From Monoplex corrugatus (taxonomy: Eukaryota > Mollusca > Gastropoda > Littorinimorpha > Ranellidae), in the NCBI GenBank assembly GCA_030674185.1, contig JAPXFY010000026.1:51116746-51180745 (forward strand): a stretch of 64,000 bases of DNA. The letters are read 5' to 3'. Shown piece by piece: positions 61,503 to 64,000 of this stretch (positions are counted from its first letter, which is position 1; each line of letters begins with the position of its first letter). The notes beneath the pieces are model-generated. The model saw only the letters and a list, made by a program, of their open reading frames with translations. It made no database searches and had not been told where the DNA came from. The translations under genes and the position numbers were made by a program.

Positions 61503-62040
61503 TGTCAATTAATTAGGGTCAGGTATAAGAGAAACACACCTGTCTCTTTGCACAAGTGTGTGTACATGAGCATGTATGTTACATCTATAAAGTGTGTGTT
61601 GAAGTAGTGCTGAAGAACTGTTGACTGAATCAACTATGTACAGCAATCAACACTTACCAACACCCTGCACAAAAAATATTTGTGGTTAATGTAAATTAAT
61701 CAAAAAGATGAAGTGACTTCTGGCAATAATATGTGTAATTATACCCAATATGTACAGAAACCTGCCATGGACAAATACAAACAAAATCAATCAAATTCTT
61801 TCCCCCCAAATCGTTTTTTTTGCAAAAAGAATATCACAAAAACACATAATATTAAAGAAAAGAAAAGAAAAAAGAAATCTGTAATTGTTACCTCATAGGA
61901 ACACAAAATCTACTTTTCTTATACAGAATAAACATCACAAAAACATACAACTCCACATTATTAAAACGAAAATTAGGCCTTTTTACTCAAATCCCTGCTT
62001 AACTAGTAGTATATTTACTACCAAGAACTGTATCTAACTT
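61503..62040. other. AT-rich intergenic, nothing recognised
   Basis: No frame or repeat border recognised. Confidence 0.5.
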
Positions 62041-62157
62041 TACAGCTGGGTGCCTACATCACTGGCCAAGAAACTGCTGGAAAAGTGCACTTTCTGCAGG
62101 TCTAAAGCTTTTGGAGTGCAAGGTCAGCTCCAACAATGGCTCCTCAACCAGCGCCCC

Positions 62158-62431
62158 TCACTCCTTATGAACAAGACTGTGTTGATCAGTCCTGGCAGGG
62201 CCCTCTCGCCCTGTTCTGACTACGTTCGCATAACAATACATAGCTGACAAATCCACAAACCACTGACAGCATTGTGATGATGGTTCTTCTGATCCTACTT
62301 CAAAGAAGTTGGAAATTTCATCCCCTTCACGGTTGTCCGATGATTCAGAGTAGGATGCAGCCATGCTTGCAAAACTAGTAGCAGACACTCCGGCGTCTCT
62401 ACCGAAGACATATCATCAGCCATTTTGTCCA
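62158..62431 (-). pseudogene. Acidic/serine-rich fragment, possibly a transposase N-terminus
   Basis: The minus strand has ATG at about 62424 (MADDMSSVETPE) and an overlapping frame (SATSFASMAASYSESSDNRE, GDEISNFFEVGSEEPSSQ). The MADD start and acidic serine content resemble the fragment at 10315-10527. No TTAA/TIR pair was found around it. Tentative. Confidence 0.25.
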
Positions 62432-62616
62432 TGGTTAGGTGCAAACATGTGATGAACCAGACCATCTATCCCCGTAGTCGATTCCTGCAGGATCCTGGGG
62501 TTTCCCCAAATCAGGATCTCCTTATCGCACTTGAGGCCAAAGGAACTGCAGACTTCTACAAGTGCAGGAGACAGCTCTGGTGACCCCAAGTGACTCGAGA
62601 TGTAGACGCTTTCTAC

Positions 62617-62638
62617 CCCCCCCCCCCCCCCCCCCCCA
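62617..62638. repeat. Poly-C tract
   Basis: About 20 C with flanking ccacc. Confidence 0.9.
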
Positions 62639-62748
62639 CCATCATTATCAAGATTGTACATGAAACTGAAAATTGAATCGGTAATCAAATTCTCTGCAGA
62701 TGATATCAGTATGTCCCAAGCACTCAACAACCTTGTTATTGTTATTTT

Positions 62749-63535
62749 TGTTTCAAACCCTGTCGACCATGCAAAGTTTTATCAGGGCTTTAACCATTTC
62801 AAACACACACGATACCTTACTGAGGAAAAAATGGAAAAAACCATTAAGTACAGTACATATACCTTTGTAGACATAATCTAAGGATATGCCCCTGGCGCCC
62901 TGGTGTTGACTATTCCATCTAATTCATCACCAGGGGGAATTAAAAAAACAAACAAACTGAATGTAAAAGTAAACATAACTTAAGGACAAAATCCAAAACA
63001 AGTGTGACTGCCCGTGTCCAAGCAAACAGGAACCAGAAAAAACATGAAAGAAGAATACGAACACGTATTTAGTACAACAAGACAAGACAGGCGCAATTTT
63101 TCGGCCAACTGGCCTTTGTCAAGCATAAGATTACAAACAAACAAACACCAGATACAAAAATTATGACAAAAAGACTGAAACTTCCCTGCTGCTGTGTCCA
63201 ATGTGAGAAAAGGAATAAACAAAGATGACATCATAATGTGTTTTAATAAGGACACTAAAACAGACTATAAAAACAGGCCTAAATTTCCTAAAATTGTTTC
63301 TGTACATTTCTTTAGAGCCAAAAGTGCACTTAATATATGTAGGCCTACCCAGCTTTCAATCCCAGGAGAACGTATGTAAGGCATACAGGTAAATGGACCA
63401 GAAAGGCAGAAAATGATAGAAAGAGATGACGCAAAACAAAGCAGCAAAGCAGAAACAAAGAGAAAGAAAGAGAAGAGGAAATTTCTAGCACAGTATTTCC
63501 ATAAGGCAGGAATATTCCCCATGGGAATGCTCAAC
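62749..63535. repeat. Dispersed repeat R58, copy 3 (interrupted)
   Basis: tatcagggctttaacc-type head, ggatatgcccctggc, then an insertion at 62989-63246, then aaggacactaaaac and the usual tail to ccccatgggaatgct. More diverged than copies 1 and 2 at its start. Confidence 0.8.
62989..63246 (-). mobile_element. 258-bp insertion with 8-bp target duplication
   Basis: taaggaca at 62981-62988 and 63247-63254 flanks the insert; copies 1 and 2 of R58 have a single aaggacac there. On the minus strand the insert reads cttgacaaaggccagttggc and cgaaaaattgcgcc, a motif often found near ends of SINE/Penelope-type elements. Class not certain. Confidence 0.75.
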
Positions 63536-63684
63536 ACCCTAGATACTCATGCAGAAGTACTCGACTTAAGACAACATAAGCAAATAGGCTCAGTGTTGGA
63601 AAGTTGAATTAAATGAAGGGTAAAGAGAGTTAATACATTTCATATGTAGTAACACTAGCATCCTATTTAAGTATAAACACAGAC

Positions 63685-64000
63685 TTTTAGGCGTCACAAT
63701 TCAAAACAACTGGAAATGGGATGAACATATGAAAAGTATAAAAAAAATTGTTGCATTGTTACTTTCCTGATTAAAAGCACGTATATCAAACCTAGCAGGA
63801 GAGCCTTTGAAACTATAAACAGATCCTTCTTTTTGCCACACTTTATTAATTATGCTGATCTGGTTTGGAATAACTATACAAAGTGTCACTCTGTAGAAAA
63901 CTTGCACCTCGAAGCGATCAAAATTCTGGGAGTCCCTAATGGAACAGATCACCAGAAATTGCATGAAAAGTCAAGTTTTAATACACAAGAAGAAAGAAGA
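63685..64000 (+). mobile_element. LINE RT C-terminal fragment, cut by the window edge
   Basis: 63692-63770 reads LLGVTIQNNWKWDEHMKSI. After a break, the frame from 63773 reads KSTYIKPSRRAFETINRSFF, LPHFINYADLVWNNYTKC and LEAIKILGVPNGTDHQKLHE to the end of the window. The YLGV...W..H, PH..YAD.VW and G..H.KL series is a signature of the C-terminal region of non-LTR RT proteins. A different family from the LINE at 27730. Confidence 0.8.

Overview
This is animal genomic DNA from an intron-rich, repeat-rich genome. A lophotrochozoan, most likely a gastropod mollusc, is my guess from the mix of tRNA-derived SINEs, TTAA-flanked elements, a DIRS element, hAT-like and Tc1 elements and long CA/GA microsatellites. 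The taxon is inference; no marker gene here fixes it.

One large protein-coding gene on the + strand organises the first 49 kb. Sixteen exons (15 firm or fairly firm, one provisional) join in phase from about 1147 to a stop at 49017 and encode roughly the last 1,485 residues of a PRRC2/BAT2-type protein (proline-rich coiled-coil 2). The 5' part of the gene lies upstream of the window. The protein starts with the VVVIDDQPEV / NDGFQEVTSKK region, passes through a K/Q/E-rich coiled coil, a DSGID patch and a lineage-specific array of ERKD repeats, and ends in long P/Q/S-rich low-complexity sequence. A long 3' UTR, perhaps to about 52.0 kb, follows.

The introns are a graveyard of mobile DNA. Intron 1 has a 54-bp minisatellite with 108-bp and 432-bp higher-order periods and a complete but frameshifted piggyBac element. 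Intron 3 holds a TTAA-flanked element with a Tc1 transposon nested inside it, and a second TTAA-flanked element that keeps only an acidic N-terminal ORF. Intron 4 (20 kb) holds a two-exon antisense small gene with a possible divergent promoter, a 2.4-kb tandem duplication, a hAT-like element, a decayed DIRS retrotransposon with terminal inverted sequences, an RT-encoding LINE end and several SINEs. Introns 11 to 13 hold a piggyBac-type MITE whose empty site is visible elsewhere in the window, and three more hAT-like elements of the same family clustered around one exon.

From 52 to 64 kb I see no convincing gene. The region contains a long inverted repeat able to form a hairpin of over 300 bp, at least five copies of a palindrome-within-palindrome element of the TTAACCCTTTGACTCCC type, several copies of a 0.5 to 0.8-kb dispersed repeat (one split by a 258-bp insertion with an 8-bp target duplication), long CA and C tracts, a SINE, and the RT end of another LINE cut by the window edge.
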